NCBI RefSeq assembly: GCF_016801865.2
Contig: NC_068938.1
Span: 195,890,429 to 195,954,428 of the forward strand
Reading direction: 5' to 3'
Length of the DNA stretch: 64,000 bases
DNA from: Culex pipiens pallens
Lineage: Eukaryota; Arthropoda; Insecta; Diptera; Culicidae
In this document: positions 1 through 10,772 of the stretch, piece by piece
Numbering within the stretch: position 1 is the stretch's first letter
How the letters are laid out: each line of letters starts with the position of its first letter
Notes under the pieces: model-generated
What the model was told of the DNA's origin: nothing
The model's database searches: none
The model's input: the letters and a program-made list of their open reading frames with translations, nothing else
Made by a program: the position numbers and the translations under genes

Positions 1-1930
1 TCATTTTGGTAATTTTGCTCATTTCGGTCAATTCGGTTATTTTGGTCATTTTGGTAATTTCGGTCATTTTGGTCAATTTGATCATTTCGGTCATTTTAAC
101 AATTTGGTCATTTCGGTTATTTTTGGACATTTTGGTCAATTTGGTAATTTTGGTCATTTTGGTAATTTCGGTCATTTTGGTCAATTTGGTCATTTTGGTC
201 ATTTCGGCCATTTTAACAATTTGGTCATTTCGGTAATTTTTGGTCATTTTGACAATTTGGGCATTTGGGTCATTTCGGTCATTTTGATTGTTTTGGTCAG
301 TTCGGTAATTTTGGTCATTTTGGTCATTTCGGTCATTTTGACAATTTGGTCATTTTGCTCATTTCGGTCAATTCGGCCATTTCGGTCATTTTGCTCATTT
401 TGGTCATTTTGGCCATTTTGCTCATTTTAGTCATTTCGGTCATTTTGACAATTTGGTCATTTCGGTCATTTTGACAATTTGGTCATTTGGGTCATTTTGG
501 TTATTTTGGTCATTTTGGTGATTTTGCTCATTTTGGTCATTTTGCTCATTTTTGTAATTTCGGTCAATTCGGTAATTTTGGTCATTTTGGTAATTTCGGT
601 CATTTTGGTCAATTCTGTCATTTCGGTAATTTCTGGTAATTTTGGTCATTTCGATCATTTTAACAATTTGGTCATTTCGGTCATTTCGGTAATTTTTGGT
701 CATTTTGACAATTTGGTCATTTGGGTCATTTCGGTCATTTTGGTTGTTTTGGTCAGTTCGGTAATTTTGGTCATTTCGGTCAATTCGGCCATTTCGGTCA
801 TTTTGCTCATTTTGGTCATTTTGAGCATTTTGCTCATTTTGGTCATTTCGGTCATTTTGACAATTTGGTCATTTCGGTCATTTTGACAATTTGGTCATTT
901 GGGTCATTTTGGTTATTTTGGTCATTTTGGTGATTTTGCTCATTTTGGTCATTTTGCTCATTTTTGTAATTTCGGTCAATTCGGTAATTTTGGTCATTTT
1001 GGTAATTTCGGTCATTTTGGTCAATTCTGTCATTTCGGTAATTTCTGGTAATTTTGGTCATTTCGATCATTTTAACAATTTGGTCATTTCGGTCATTTCG
1101 GTAATTTTTGGTCATTTTGACAATTTGGTCATTTGGGTCATTTCGGTCATTTTGGTTGTTTTGGTCAGTTCGGTAATTTTGGTCATTTCGGTCAATTCGG
1201 CCATTTCGGTCATTTTGGTCATTTTGGTCATTTTGAGCATTTTGCTCATTTTGGTCATTTCGGTCATTTTGCTCATTTTGGTAATTTTGGTCAATTCGGT
1301 AATTTTGATCATTTTGGTAATTTCGGTCATTTTGGTCATTTCGGTCATTTCAACAATTTGGTCATTTCGGTCAATTCGGTCATTTCGGTAATTTTTGGTC
1401 ATTTTGACAATTTTGTCATTTGGGTCATTCGGTCATTTTGGTTGTTTTGGTCAGTTCGGTAATTTTGGTCATTTCGGTCAATTCGGCCATTTCGGTCATT
1501 TTGGTCATTTTGGTCATATTGGTCATTTTGGTCATTTTGAGCATTTTGCTCATTTTGGTCATTTCGGTCATTTTGCTCATTTTGGTAATTTTGGTCAATT
1601 CGGTAATTTTGGTCATTTTGGTAATTTCGGTCATTTTGGTCATTTTGGTCATTTCGGTCATTTTAACAATTTGGTCATTTCGGTCATTTCGGTAATTTTT
1701 GGTCATTTTGAAAATTTTGTCATTTGGGTTATTCGGTCATTTTGGTTGTTTTGGTCAGTTCGGTAATTTTGGTCATTTTGGTCATTTATGGGTCATTTTG
1801 ACAATTTGGTCATTTTGGTCATTTTGGTGATGTTGGTCATTTTGCTCATATTGGTCATTTTGGTCATTTTGCTCATATTGGTCATTTTGGTCATTTCGGT
1901 CATTTTGGTCATTTTGGTCATTTCATACAT
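1..1930. repeat. 9-bp minisatellite (TTTTGGTCA / TTTCGGTCA type)
   Basis: The first 1.93 kb is a tandem array of 9-bp units, mostly TTTTGGTCA and TTTCGGTCA with variants such as TTTTGCTCA and TTTGACAAT. A longer order is superimposed. The block from about 440 to 850 recurs almost exactly from about 852 to 1260, a shift of 412 bp, and a related block recurs about 288 bp later (the segment starting GGTTGTTTTGGTCAG is at 742, 1154 and 1442). The unit lacks stop codons in several frames, which creates long low-complexity open frames on both strands. These are artefacts. The array decays near 1920 and may extend left beyond the window. Confidence 0.97.
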
Positions 1931-2764
1931 TTTATAACGTTTTTCACACTTTTTATATAATAAAACACTGTTTTGATTGTTTACACAATGGAAAAGATAA
2001 AAAAAATAGATATTTGGATAATTAGATAAACATAAAAATACACGTTAGAATTGATCAAGAGTTTCAGAAAGAATATTATTAAAATTCAAGTTTATTTTTT
2101 TATTGTTATTGGTGGATTTCTGTTAAACTTTTTTAAACTGTTTGCCCTTAAAATCGTAAACATAAAATCGTAAATGGTTTGATTCTGTAAAAGTATTGTA
2201 AAATTTGTAAATACAAAATAGAAAGTCATCTGAATATAAGATTTTTCATTCAAATTGAAGTTATGATTTCATATCATTGCATGTAAAGCTGCATTATTTG
2301 CAGGGATAATTTCTAATAATAAATTTTATGTGTAATTTGTTGTTTGATTGTATTTTGAGTTAAAATCAAAACTTGAAATCCATTTTTTTTCTCAGCCATA
2401 AACGACAGACAACTACTCAAAACAGCGCAGTCTTTTATCTCCTGACTAACACACCCTTTATCTCTAAAAATACTTTCATTTTAATCTCACGCTTTCATTC
2501 CAATGCAACTAACTACATTTCTGTTGAGTAAACCCATTCATTCAACTGGTCTCGGCGGCGTCTTATCAGCACCCATTGAGACGACGGGGTACTTAAAAAA
2601 CGCTCATCCCAAGTCAAAAAGCTATCACGCCTTAGAAATTCTTGCAGCTTCCGCGATTAGAATTATGTCACAAAATTCCTTCAATCTCAACTCTCAGTCT
2701 CAATTTCACGGTCGTCCCTTTCACTAGCGCTAAACTGTAAGGGGAGCCCCCGTCTAACCAACAC
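1931..2764. other. AT-rich upstream region and probable 5' UTR of the syntaxin gene
   Basis: This stretch holds no recognisable gene. A pyrimidine run ending in CTCAG near 2385-2396 could be a 3' splice site that opens a leader exon. The more GC-rich part from about 2480 to 2764 fits a 5' UTR. A 74-codon open frame starting at 2503 has no recognisable homology, so I treat it as leader sequence. Confidence 0.4.
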
Positions 2765-3807
2765 ATGTCACGCGAGGGAACGGGCCTGTCCCGCACCGGA
2801 TCTGGGAGTGGACCACGCGATTACGGTGCCACGAGTAGCAGCAGCGTCGGCATGGCCGATTCCAGCAACAACTTTGGCGGGTTTAGCCCGACCGAGTTCA
2901 TCTCGCTGAGCGAATCGATCGCCGCGAACACGATCTTCGTGAAGCAGAGCTGGCAGTTTCTGGAGAAGGCCAATCGGACCATTGGGACCGCCAAGGACAA
3001 CCAGACGCTGCGGGATAAGGTGTAAGTTGGGGGGTTGGGGTGGGTTGGAGTTGAAGGTCTTGATGGTTTGTTCAATTTTAGGCATGACCTGCAAGCTGGC
3101 ACGAATCAGAGGGTCGCGACCACCAGCAAAGACTTGCAACGGTTAACGGTGGTCGTCCGGAGGGGCGACAAGCAGCAGAAGTTGCAGGTCGAGAAGCTCA
3201 CGTCGGACTTTACCCACGTGGTGCAGATGTACTCGAAGAGTCAACAGGTAACGAATGGTCAAGCAACTCTGCTCCAGCAGCTACTGAACCCATTTCTTGC
3301 AGGTCATCGCGGCGAAGATGAAGCAAGTCTTCTTGGTGAGTGCCTCCCAGCAGGACGACATCAACCGGGACTCGTTCAGCGAGGGCAACCAGCAGGACCA
3401 GCTGCTCCAACGCCAGCAGCAAGCCGCCGCCCAAAGTCTCCAGTTTGAGCAGGACATGCTGCTCGAACGGGAGCAACGCTTTCGCCAGATCGAGGCCGAC
3501 GTGCTGGACGTGAACCAGATCATGAAGGAGCTCAGCAGTATCACCAACCAGCAGGCCGAGGTCATCGGTGAGTAGTCCCCGCAACATCCCTAACCAACAA
3601 GAATATCTTAAATCGTTTCCCGTCGTAGACACCATCGAGAACACGATCGAGCACACCGTGTCGAACGTGGAGTCGGGCGCGACGGAGCTGGCCAAGGCCG
3701 CCGAGTACCAGAACCGGTACCGCCGCAAGGTCCTCATCCTGCTCATCATCGCCATCGTGCTGGGCGTGATAGTCACCGGCATTATCGTGTCCAAGCTGAA
3801 GAGTTAA
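2765..3807 (+). CDS. Syx13: endosomal Q-SNARE syntaxin (Syx13 / STX12-like)
   Basis: A four-exon gene: 2765-3021, 3082-3247, 3303-3567 and 3629-3807 (stop TAA), joined by GT-AG introns of 55-61 bp, giving 288 residues. The N-terminal part, from about residue 40 (GFSPTEF) to 140, matches the helical Habc regulatory domain of syntaxins, with the LRDKVHDLQ and DLQRL blocks. The SNARE helix spans about 190-258 with the central zero-layer glutamine at Q225 (TNQQAEVID). A C-terminal membrane anchor covers about 264-283 (VLILLIIAIVLGVIVTGIIV) and is followed by a short basic tail. Family knowledge: such syntaxins act on endosomes and recycling vesicles in membrane fusion. Length is close to insect homologues. 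The C-terminal SELAKAA/YRRK-like block favours the syntaxin 12/13 group over syntaxin 7. The start chosen is the first ATG that leads into exon 1. Confidence 0.92.
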
Positions 3808-4434
3808 GCAGGGATTTCATCAACTCTTTACTTTCTTCTGTTATTATCTGTAATTTATCCTAAACAATATTTTTATATCCTTTAATGTGTTGTAGAACCT
3901 ACCTGTAAAAAAATAAGCTAAATAAATTATTCGTACGGAAAATAAAATTGGTGCGAATCTAAGCAGAAAAACATCAAACAATAATCAAACGAAATACTAA
4001 ACCCACAAAAGGAATGTATTATAGCCGAACACAATATTATACAAAACTGACAAAACTGCAAAAACAGCAGCAAAAAAGTGGCACGCCGTTTGGGTTTACG
4101 CTTATAGAACCATCTCGAACAAAACTGTAAAATCTTTGGAGCTAGGCTAGGCTATGCAAAAAAAAAATGTAATAGATAATATTTCGCAGTTTTTTCGCTT
4201 TCTTGTTTTCGAACAAGTAGATAAAAGCAGCCGTTTACAAATATAAAAGATAAAAAATAAAAGACAAACGAACTGAATTGATAGAAATTCACACGAATCA
4301 AGAAGCAAGCGAAAGGGACTATTAAAAAAGCATAATCATTTTCGACGTGGTTTAAACATAACTAGTTTCGTAGTGAATATGTTATTGCAACCCAAAACAG
4401 TAAGTGGTAATAAAATTACAAAAATCTCAATAAA
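3808..4434 (+). other. 3' UTR and polyadenylation signals of the syntaxin gene
   Basis: AATAAA hexamers lie at 3921-3926, 3941-3946 and 4429-4434, so the transcript probably ends soon after one of them. The first pair gives a 3' UTR of about 150 bp. No other gene is visible. Confidence 0.5.
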
Positions 4435-4532
4435 AAAATTGTTTTAATTCAAGGAAATTATTTTTTTTTGTGTTATATTCCTACTCGTCAGTCTTAATGT
4501 GTATTTAAAAAATTAGAACATTTTTTTAAGTA

Positions 4533-4931
4533 CAGTCCAGACTCGATAATACGAAGGCCTCGGACGGATTTCACTTCGGATAATCGAAACACGAATTTTT
4601 TTTTTCATTGTCTTATTTTTGATTGTCGAGCTTAAGCATGACCCCTAAGCTACTCTCTAAAGTGATTCAGAATTTTTGAATCCAAGATGGTGGCCAAAAT
4701 GGCGGTGATGAAATCTCGCATTGGTGGTTTTGTAAAAGTTACCTAGAAATATTTAAAAAATCTTTTTTTTTTAATTTACAGGGCAATCAACTCTTCAAAT
4801 TTGACTAAAATGGGGTCGAGAAACATCAAAATTGAGTTTAAACTAAAAAATATTTAAAAAAAAATCGTAATTCGATTATCCGAAGTCTCATACAAACCTT
4901 CGGATAATCGAACTTCGCATAATCAAAACTG
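4533..4931. mobile_element. pogo/mariner-type MITE, 399 bp
   Basis: It begins CAGTCCAGACTCGATAAT and ends ATTATGCGAAG in reverse complement, with TA on both sides (4531-4532 and 4932-4933). Long terminal inverted repeats and a TA target duplication fit non-autonomous pogo/Tc1-mariner elements. Related copies occur at 50016-50640 and from 60121. It carries the phrase CCAAAATGGCGG, also seen in the other copies. No transposase frame is present. Confidence 0.85.
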
Positions 4932-5152
4932 TATTGAGAAATATTTCGCTAAATATTAATTCTATTGTATAAAATAGAATTAATAACACAAAACAAAATT
5001 AAAAAGAGAAAACATCTAAAAATTTCAAAATTTAGACAAACTAAAACAATTAAACAAATTTAAAAAAAACATGTATTTTTAATAGTTGTAAGATCATAAA
5101 TGTACAAAAATTTAAAGCTTAAAAAACTCAATTTATGAACTAAAGCTTAATA

Positions 5153-5520
5153 CAGTAATTGTTCGGTAACTGGGCTGAGAACGTAGCCCAGTCATCGAAT
5201 GTTGCTCGTTAACTGGACTGAACAAAAAATAACAAAGGGACCAACGATGAATAATATTTTCCAGATGAAGTATAAAAATAAAAGTTACTCAAATATATTT
5301 ACCATTCTTACTATTCATATTTCTTTAATTGTAACCTGAAATTAAACTAAAGTTTGAGATAAGTTTTTTTTTATTTATTGAATATGATTTTTGCATCCAT
5401 TAACCCCTCGGTCATTTTGGTTTGTTTTAGTTTTTTGACGTTTGTCTGCATTTTAACTGGGCTACGGCCCAGTTATCGGGCGTCCCAGTTAAACAACGCC
5501 CAGTTACCGAACAACTACTG
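5153..5520. mobile_element. MITE with repeated AACTGGGC subterminal motifs, copy 1
   Basis: A TA-flanked element starting CAGTAATTGTTCGGTAACTG and ending CAGTTACCGAACAACTACTG. The motif AACTGGGC and its complement GCCCAGTT recur several times near both ends, like transposase-binding repeats. A second copy lies in inverted orientation at 24516-24896. Non-coding. Confidence 0.85.
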
Positions 5521-5522
5521 TA

Positions 5523-6562
5523 CCTGTCTATTTATTACTTAGTATTTGATTATTCTAAAACAGCTATTTTCTAATGTTAGGAGCTGGGACGGGACGGCTG
5601 GATAGAGTTTTCTTTTTGAGTGTTTGCGTTTGTATTCTTCTTCTGTTTTTTTATTGCAAGAAAATTCGTGTTCAAATACAAATAACAAGCAATCTGTGAT
5701 TCAGTTAGCTTGACAGTACAAATTTTCTTGATGATGTTTTTCAACTCAGTGCTCAAGCACGCGGATGACTTTTTCCTTGGTTGAAATGTTGTTTAGTTTT
5801 TCCTCGCAGATTTTTTTTAATTTGGCTGTTAAAATTTGTGGTTAGACGTGGGTGGAGAATCCTGAGTTTATGTTCCATCATTTTACGGTGGATCCGTTCA
5901 TAAGGAGCTGCCGGATACAAATCACTAGAAATGGTTGGCAAATCAAAGATGACTCGAGGTAAATGATACGATACGATCACGACGAGTCACAAAATGTTCG
6001 TTTTCTTACTTCAATCTAAAAAAATCCTAAAAAGCCTGCAAGTCATTAAATGGGAGGGGAGATTTTTTCTTAGATCTGCTCCTGTCGTTGTCCCGTTACG
6101 CAAAGAAAGTAGTTGAATAGCATCGGGGCTGGCATTTACATAGATAATTCAGCGGCAATTTTTACTCAACTAATGTTGTTTGTGCGAAAGTTAACATTCC
6201 ATAGGTCGCACGACCTAAGGTGTCAGAATCGAAAGAAATGGCTGGCAAAAATTCAAATTTGTACCAATTCGTTCACTTCAAAGAGCAAAAGTTTGTTTTT
6301 CAATTTGTGGAAACGTGTTGAAATGAAAAGGTGCGAAAAAATCAAATAGGCTAAACTGTGGCCATTTTTTTGTTTGCTTTTTTAAATCCAGTTCTACGAT
6401 GTTGTTCCGTCACGCCACATTTTAATTTCACGGGAAGCACGGGTTTAATATTGTTCAATCTAGATGACATTTTTATGTAACGCGCAAAAAAATAACAATA
6501 GTTTTAAATGGGCAAAAGAATCGTCAGTTCATGAAATGTATTGTTTTTTTAAAATAAAATCT
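5523..6562. other. intergenic, no supported gene
   Basis: AT-rich sequence. A 75-codon open frame on the minus strand (5753-5980) reads like protein but matches nothing I recognise and has no splice context, so I do not call it. The plus-strand frame at 6113-6349 is likewise unsupported. Confidence 0.4.
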
Positions 6563-6703
6563 AGCAAAACAATGCCAAAGGGTCGTTGTGGGTTTGTAAA
6601 CAAAGAGTGTATCCCTTTCATGCCAGATGTAAACATCCTTTAGCGTGAACAGGACACACTCTTTGTTTACAAACCCACAACGGCCCTTTGGCATTGTTTT
6701 GCT
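6563..6703. mobile_element. 141-bp fold-back element, copy 1
   Basis: Near-perfect inverted arms of about 45 bp (starting AGCAAAACAATGCCAAAGGG and ending in its complement) flank a short loop containing TCATGCCAGATGTAAAC. A second copy in the same loop orientation is at 13946-14080. It has the size and form of a fold-back MITE and no coding capacity. Confidence 0.85.
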
Positions 6704-7430
6704 TGAAATGCTGATAAGTCAACATTCGGTGCCTTTCAATTGAAAATATTTTAATCAATCTATTAATGCAATTTACAATTATTTGTGAAATTGATTTGAA
6801 ATTGTTTTATTTTTTCAACTCAAATTACAATACTTCTAATTTTCTCCTCATAAGAAAGGACTGGTTCAGGTTGACAGAAGCGGCCATGTTGAAAGTGGTT
6901 TAGTTTGACAATAGTTTTTTTTCTCTTTGTTTATCCCATCCCAGGTTAGGAGTTTTGAATTTCCAGAATCTGCAATTTTTCAAAATTCTCAAAATAGTAG
7001 AATCAAAATCAATTTTTTATTCAGTTTATCATGCAATTTACAGTTTCTGATCTGAATGCTAAATAAATTCTCTGCTCGCTGGGATTTCTTTTAAATCATC
7101 AATGAGAACACACTGAGGCATCGAACTGTATAATCGTGAGTTCTGAAAATCTCTACAAAAAAATCTGCATAATCTCAAAATTTATACATTAAAAACTAAC
7201 GACATACAAAAAAAAAACTGAAAAAGTCTATCTTTTACAATATGGGACTGCAAAAATTATAAACATACTGATTCCTGCAATTTAAACATCTAAAATACCT
7301 GAATACTTTGGATTTCAGGAATATTTATATTTCCAAATTGTAATAATGTTAAATACAAAAATGAATTTATATTTTTTAATCCAAGTATGTTAAAAGTAAA
7401 AATCTATTTATTGTTGAATTTAAATTTAGT
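6704..7430. other. intergenic, AT-rich
   Basis: No gene seen. Near 7105 a short stretch (CACTGAGGCATCGA) resembles one arm of the hairpin at 7431-7510 and may be the remnant of another copy. Confidence 0.35.
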
Positions 7431-7510
7431 ATCGATGCCTTTGTGCTCTCTTATGCTAACTAGATAGGAGAACCAACAAGCCTAGTACAAGAGAGCACAG
7501 AGGCATCGAT
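7431..7510. repeat. 80-bp hairpin / fold-back repeat
   Basis: Arms ATCGATGCCTTTGTGCTCTC and GAGAGCACAGAGGCATCGAT pair almost perfectly over 22 bp around a 36-bp loop. It is flanked by AT-rich sequence and is probably a very small fold-back MITE. Confidence 0.75.
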
Positions 7511-7655
7511 TTAATTAATTTACAGTTTGTTATCTAAACTTGAATGATTTGTCTTCAAATTGGCTACTTAAAAATTTTACAATTCAAATTTAATTATTTT
7601 TTTAAAGGCTGGGAAGGAAAGGGGCCAAGAAACAGCTTTACGAACAGCAGAACAA

Positions 7656-9243
7656 CATGACCCTCGAGGTTTTGGCGGGAGTGTTGCCTCTGCGAACCCG
7701 TTACTACGAACTGTCTTACCGGTTCCTGATCCGGTGTGATTACAGGAATAAACTGGTAATTGACAACTTTGAAACGTTGCTGAACCTTCACGTTGAGTCT
7801 CGGCGCATGCTTCTATATTATGACTTTATGTCATCGTGGGAGCGGAGCCCGAGCACAACGGTACAGCGCACGCCTCCGTTAACCAGCAGCACCCTGATTG
7901 GCTTCGACACGTCCATGAAAGCCGATACTCGCGGTATCCCAAACCATCTTCTGCGGGGAGTTGTACCGTCGATCTTCGCATCAAAGTACAACCATGTTCC
8001 TCCAAACAACAGATTCTTCACCGATGGCTCCAAGCTCGATAGCTGTACGGGCTTCGGTGTATATCATGAATCTTATCAGCTGTTCTTTAAGCTGAAGGAC
8101 CCGAGTTCGGTTTACGTCGCAGAGTTAGCCGCGGTTTACTGCGCACTGCGAATCATCGAGACCATGCCACCTGACCACTACTTCATCTTCACCGATAGCT
8201 TTAGCTCTGTTGAGGCTATCCGGTCTCTGAAGCCGACCAGGGAGTCTACGTTTTTCCTCACGGAAATACGCAAGACTTTAAACAACCTGGCGGCTCAGTC
8301 CTTCAGCATCACGGTGGTGTGGGTCCGCGCTCATTGCTCGATTCCGGGTAATGAGAAAGCGGACTTGCTCGCCAAGAAGGGTGCTGAGAGTGGAAACATT
8401 TTTGAAAGGCCAATTAGCCTACAAGAATGCTACGGTTTTCCGAGGCAGCGTGCGCTTCTGGATTGGCAAAATCAATGGGACGACGACACCAAAGGACGTT
8501 GGATGTATTCCATACGACCTAAGGTGCAAAGAAAAGCCTGGTTCAAGGGGATGGACTTGACGCGTGGATTCATCAGAACGATGTCCCGCCTTATGTCGAA
8601 CCATTACTCGTGCAAGGCTCATCTTTACCGTATCAACATGAGTGATACGAACCTTTGCGACTGTGGGCAGGGTTATCAGGACATCGACCATCTCGTATGG
8701 GCGTGTCCAGATCACCAGGCTCACAGAATTAAGTTGAAAGATACCCTCAGGGCCCGAGGAAGACCACCAGAAATCCCGATGCGAGACGCGCTATCTCAAC
8801 TAGACCTTGATGTTCTCTATCCTATCTATCAGTTCCTCTCAGATTCCAAAATATCTATTTAGTTTTCTTTCAGTTAGTTTTCCTTCAGTTAGAATAACTC
8901 GCCTTCACACAAAGCCGTCGTTTCTGGTTGCACCGGAAGCAAAGCAAGATCGCCCCAGCAGCTGGACACCGAGTTGCGGCTGAGGACAAAACGCAAAGGC
9001 CAGCAGAGCCAACCAAGACCCCTACACAATCCCCCTTCCCTTCCCACGCCTTGTCTTTAACATCAATCCCTTCCCTACTAACCCCGAGTAGGCCGCGGGT
9101 AATCGGCTCCCCTCCCACTAACATTTACACACAAGATCCTCTGTAATTATTAAGTCAAATGTAATTACAAAAGCCGACTCGGTCCTAACCAGGTCTCAGT
9201 ACCGAAAAGGACCTAATAAAAATAATTTTATGAAAAAAAAAAA
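7656..9243 (+). mobile_element. 5'-truncated non-LTR retrotransposon (I-clade-like), 13-bp TSD
   Basis: The insertion is bounded by AACAGCAGAACAA at 7643-7655 and again at 9244-9256. It ends in an A-rich tail after AATAAAAATAATTTTATG. Only the 3' end of ORF2 (post-reverse-transcriptase linker, RNase H, C-terminal Cys/His region) and a 3' UTR of about 370 bp remain. Incomplete reverse transcription from a nicked target is the usual way such truncated copies form. Confidence 0.9.
7657..8862 (+). CDS. C-terminal ORF2 fragment of a non-LTR retrotransposon: RNase H domain
   Basis: An uninterrupted 401-codon frame that begins at an ATG created right at the insertion boundary, so the start is probably not native. 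Residues 118-240 form an RNase H fold with the expected acidic residues: D123 (FTDGS), E156 (VAELAA), D180 (FTDS), and the block around H226 to D236 (RAHCSIPGNEKAD). Near residue 325 a CDCG...HLVWACPDH cluster resembles the Cys/His segment at the end of I- and jockey-like ORF2 proteins. The preceding 120 residues resemble the region between reverse transcriptase and RNase H. Endonuclease and reverse transcriptase are missing, so the copy cannot move itself. The absence of frameshifts or stops suggests a fairly recent insertion. Confidence 0.85.
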   Translation: MTLEVLAGVLPLRTRYYELSYRFLIRCDYRNKLVIDNFETLLNLHVESRRMLLYYDFMSSWERSPSTTVQRTPPLTSSTLIGFDTSMKADTRGIPNHLLRGVVPSIFASKYNHVPPNNRFFTDGSKLDSCTGFGVYHESYQLFFKLKDPSSVYVAELAAVYCALRIIETMPPDHYFIFTDSFSSVEAIRSLKPTRESTFFLTEIRKTLNNLAAQSFSITVVWVRAHCSIPGNEKADLLAKKGAESGNIFERPISLQECYGFPRQRALLDWQNQWDDDTKGRWMYSIRPKVQRKAWFKGMDLTRGFIRTMSRLMSNHYSCKAHLYRINMSDTNLCDCGQGYQDIDHLVWACPDHQAHRIKLKDTLRARGRPPEIPMRDALSQLDLDVLYPIYQFLSDSKISI

Positions 9244-9365
9244 AACAGCAGAACAAAGGAGAGGCAGCGTTTTCTTGGGGCTTTTCTTCACACTCTCTGG
9301 CTTGCTTTCGCTGCTGCCCATTTGATTTTTTTTCTTGACCGATTCCTTCCGAAGTACCGCTTAAA

Positions 9366-9661
9366 GCTTATTTTTTTGAATTTATAGAATCTTTATATGT
9401 TCACTATTCTCAAAAGTGTAAAATATGTTTTATCAAAATCTCAAAAAATTCATGTATTAAGTTTTGTTTAGTATGTAATCATTTAACAATTTATTTAACT
9501 TAATATTCCCCACAGCCCATGCCCGCATAGCGTGCGTGAGGGTGATAATGTTGACGACCGGACTTGAACTGACTTGATCCTAGCTGTCCCACCTCGTCCG
9601 CAAAAAAAATTGAAATAAAAAAACAATTTATTTAACTAAATATTCAACTTAATATTACTAC
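9366..9661. other. intergenic, no gene
   Basis: AT-rich. A GC-richer patch at about 9510-9600 (CATGCCCGCATAGCGTGCG onward) followed by an A-rich tract could be the end of an old SINE or LINE. I cannot place it. Confidence 0.3.
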
Positions 9662-9663
9662 TA

Positions 9664-9898
9664 CCGTAAACTGGGGTGACTTTGATAGCCCGGGGTGACT
9701 TTGATAGGTTTTTCAAATGCCCGTCAAATTAATATCTAAATATTTTTGAGAATTTTGAGTTTGTAAGCATTATGGGATAGCTTATTATCGAACATATATG
9801 CATAAATGAGACTGTTACATTGGATGTATCAAAATTAGTGGCCAAATCAAATTTCTATCAATGTCACCCCGGGCTATCAAAGTCACCCCAGTTTACGG
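9664..9898. mobile_element. 235-bp MITE with CCGTAAACTGGGGTGAC termini
   Basis: Terminal inverted repeats CCGTAAACTGGGGTGAC and GTCACCCCAGTTTACGG, with a second internal GGGGTGACTTTGATAG pair, flanked by TA at 9662-9663 and 9899-9900. A diverged copy is at about 33855-34115. Non-coding. Confidence 0.9.
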
Positions 9899-9900
9899 TA

Positions 9901-10772
9901 CGTTTATATAAAAAAGAATGGAAATTATTCAAAAATCTCGAAGTCTAAAATTATTTTAAAAAAGTTTGAAAAATTTAAAATATTTTTAAAAAATTCTAAA
10001 ATTTCTAAGAATCTATAAGTCTAAAATTCTTTTACAAAAATAGTTTGAAAAAATTGAAATATTTGTGAATACAAAGAGACGACACAGTAATGCATTCTGC
10101 TAAAACGCTCAACCAAACCACAATTGAAATATTTATTAAAAAATCTCCAATTCACATTAAATCGGAAAAAGTTGCCCCTCATAGATTTGCGTGAAGCTTT
10201 GTCTTAGGAGAAATTTTATCCCTGATCACGAATCCGAGGTCTATTTTTCGATATCTCGTGACAGAGGGGCGGTACGACCCCTTTTATTTTTGAACATTCG
10301 AGCAAAAAGTGTAGCCTAAATGGTTTGGAAATTTGGTGTCAAAGGAACTTTGATGTAAAATTGGACGCCCGATTTGATGGCGTAGGACTCAAAATTTGGA
10401 AAAAAAACGTATTCTTCATAAAAAAAAAAAAAAAAATTAAAGGTAGTTTTATAATTGTGGCTCCTGCACTACTTGTACGTGGGGATTTTTTCTAAAATAA
10501 AGAAACAAACCATATTAGCATAATAATATGGCTCACCATAAACATATTTTTTCAGAAAAAGAGATCCCTCATTATTTCTTGATGATTGTATAATACTTGT
10601 TAATTACACCTCCAGTCATATATTTGAAGAAAACGACCCCCTTAAGATTGCATCAACAAAATTTTATTAACGTTTTAAAAGTTTGAAATTCTGGTTTATC
10701 CTAAAATTAACCTTAACGCGTAGTTTTAATATAGCAAATGGGGTTTAAATAGAGAGACACCGCCACCGGGCC
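9901..10772. other. intergenic; probable dispersed repeat and 3' UTR of the F-box gene
   Basis: 10140-10440 (GTTGCCCCTCATAGATTTGC onward) reads like a dispersed non-coding repeat, but I see no second copy in the window. TTTATT at 10663-10668 is a minus-strand AATAAA and would give the F-box gene a 3' UTR of about 110 bp. Confidence 0.35.

Larger units (their letters stand above)
7598..9365. mobile_element. older MITE split by a retrotransposon
   Basis: The left part, 7598-7655 (AAGAAACAGCTTTACGAACAG), and the right part, 9244-9365 (GTTTTCTTGGGGCTTTTCTT, then TTTTTTCTTGACCG), are the two halves of one element. An uninterrupted copy is at 37858-38030, where the same phrases are contiguous. The retrotransposon at 7656-9243 sits between the halves, bounded by a duplicated 13-bp target. 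Confidence 0.85.

Noticed and set aside
6..1766. Many long open frames on both strands (Val-Ile-Leu-rich and Met-Thr-Lys-rich)
   Set aside because: They are translations of a stop-free 9-bp tandem repeat in different frames, with no unique sequence or gene structure.
2503..2727. 74-codon frame just upstream of the syntaxin start
   Set aside because: No recognisable domain and a different frame from exon 1. More likely leader sequence, although an upstream ORF role cannot be excluded.
5753..5980. 75-codon minus-strand frame with protein-like composition
   Set aside because: No recognised family, no splice or promoter context, and short enough to be chance.
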